Assembly (NCBI RefSeq): GCF_027244095.1
Contig: NC_069658.1
Coordinates: 422,742,687 to 422,806,686 of the forward strand
DNA: 64,000 nucleotides
Reading direction: 5' to 3'
DNA from: Hemicordylus capensis
Taxonomy: Eukaryota > Chordata > Lepidosauria > Squamata > Cordylidae
In this document: positions 63,426 through 64,000 of the stretch, piece by piece
Position numbering within the stretch: position 1 is the stretch's first letter
Layout of the letters: each line of letters starts with the position of its first letter
Translations under genes and position numbers: made by a program
Notes under the pieces: generated by a model
Database searches by the model: none
Told to the model about the DNA's origin: nothing
The model's input: only the letters and a program-made list of their open reading frames with translations

Positions 63426-64000
63426 TTTCTCCTGAATAATTACTCTTTCAGTTTGGAAACAGTTTTATAATTCACATCCATGAATAATGATTCTGAGTGT
63501 TCAGAGACAGTGTGATCAACATAGTTTAGTTACCAAGTTGTGAAGCCTTATTTGACCAATAATATTCAAAGGGTTTTCTTCTCCAGATGAAACTGATGTT
63601 TGCCCTGATGTCAAACAGTTCTGCCTTCCTCCCAGTCAGCCCATAATAAGATGTTTCTATGTGATCCATCACTTTTGTACTTGTTAGCTCTTGGAAAATA
63701 TTCACCATTGCTAACAGACTGCTATTCAGAAACATAAGTACTCTTTCTTGTTTAACCAGCGATGGCTTATGATTAGTTTGGCAACCTAGCTTCATGTTGG
63801 TAGTCACAGCATTAAACTTTCCCTCCCTGTCGCGTTCAACCATGTGCCTGTAAATGAACTTGTGGAAGAGATACAGGTATTTCACTGCAAACATTTTGTA
63901 TTTTCCAAGTACCAAGAACCATAACAATAACAATAATTTATAGTCAGATTCTGGAAACACAGAGATCAGTGACTGAACTGTTTGCATGTACAGCATGCTT

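Larger units (their letters stand above)
61638..63996 (-). mobile_element. decayed transposon-like open-frame islands, unnamed family
   Basis: Four minus-strand islands keep a constant order. 63996-63526 has LYMQTVQSLISVF and KFIYRHMVERDREGKFNAVT. 63374-63129 has VQKLFQIIEIACERRDSLQH followed by LLSSKPLFIED. 62760-62320 has a weak VNTTNGLFDP stretch. 61844-61638 has HIFTGNNALSKIG and SFLVAFGE. The last resembles the 'HAFTGCDTTS..G' signature of a multi-copy protein family seen in many invertebrate and fish genomes, and the others fit its order. SINE copies interrupt it. It is a dead remnant; family naming and boundaries are uncertain. Confidence 0.4.

Overview
This is vertebrate nuclear DNA, almost certainly from a squamate reptile (lizard or snake). 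Two host genes are interrupted by large introns full of repeats. The repeat set points to squamates: tRNA-derived SINEs with a BovB-type tail, a BovB/RTE LINE end, many L2 and CR1/L3 LINE ends, 5S-rRNA-derived SINEs, DIRS retroelements, Ty1/copia pieces and long foldback hAT-type elements. There is no bacterial, organellar or viral-genome layout.

Host genes. On the + strand, five exons between 6135 and 35902 make a complete 312-residue trypsin-fold serine protease, best read as TMPRSS12. It has a signal peptide, the catalytic triad His89/Asp138/Ser234, an acidic specificity residue and a hydrophobic C-terminal anchor. On the - strand, four exons between 54704 and 46999 encode the kinase-inducible region, the glutamine-rich region and the complete bZIP of ATF1. 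Its first coding exon(s) were not found and probably lie beyond the right edge. The two genes are tail to tail. In human they are neighbours but point the same way, so one of them has been inverted. The left end (1-5.3 kb) is repeats plus a CpG-rich stretch; a possible terminal exon of another minus-strand gene sits at 143-331.

Repeat layout. 0.5-3.3 kb: LINE tails, a palindromic element, BovB. TMPRSS12 intron 1 (6.2-14.0 kb): 5S SINE, CR1/L3, a 1.74-kb foldback hAT element with an 8-bp target duplication, L2. Intron 2 (14.2-20.5 kb): small foldback elements and the 5' part of a Ty1/copia element with an LTR and a half-tRNA primer site. Intron 3 (20.8-34.0 kb): a DIRS element (about 23.2-31.7 kb) that has itself received two hAT foldback elements, a SINE and the 3' part of a Ty1/copia element. 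Intergenic 36-47 kb: foldback elements and a second DIRS (39.0-43.8 kb). ATF1 introns (47.1-64 kb): SINEs, L2, CR1/L3, a third and youngest DIRS (55.75-60.4 kb), and islands of an unnamed transposon-like protein family (61.6-64 kb).

The two genes do not obviously work together: one is a secreted or anchored protease, the other a nuclear CREB-family transcription factor. The most interesting material is in the repeats: three diverged DIRS copies that each keep the inverted-terminal-repeat plus internal-complementary-region design, a copia primer site matching the anticodon arm of initiator tRNA-Met, and a set of near-perfect foldback hAT elements sharing only their tips.
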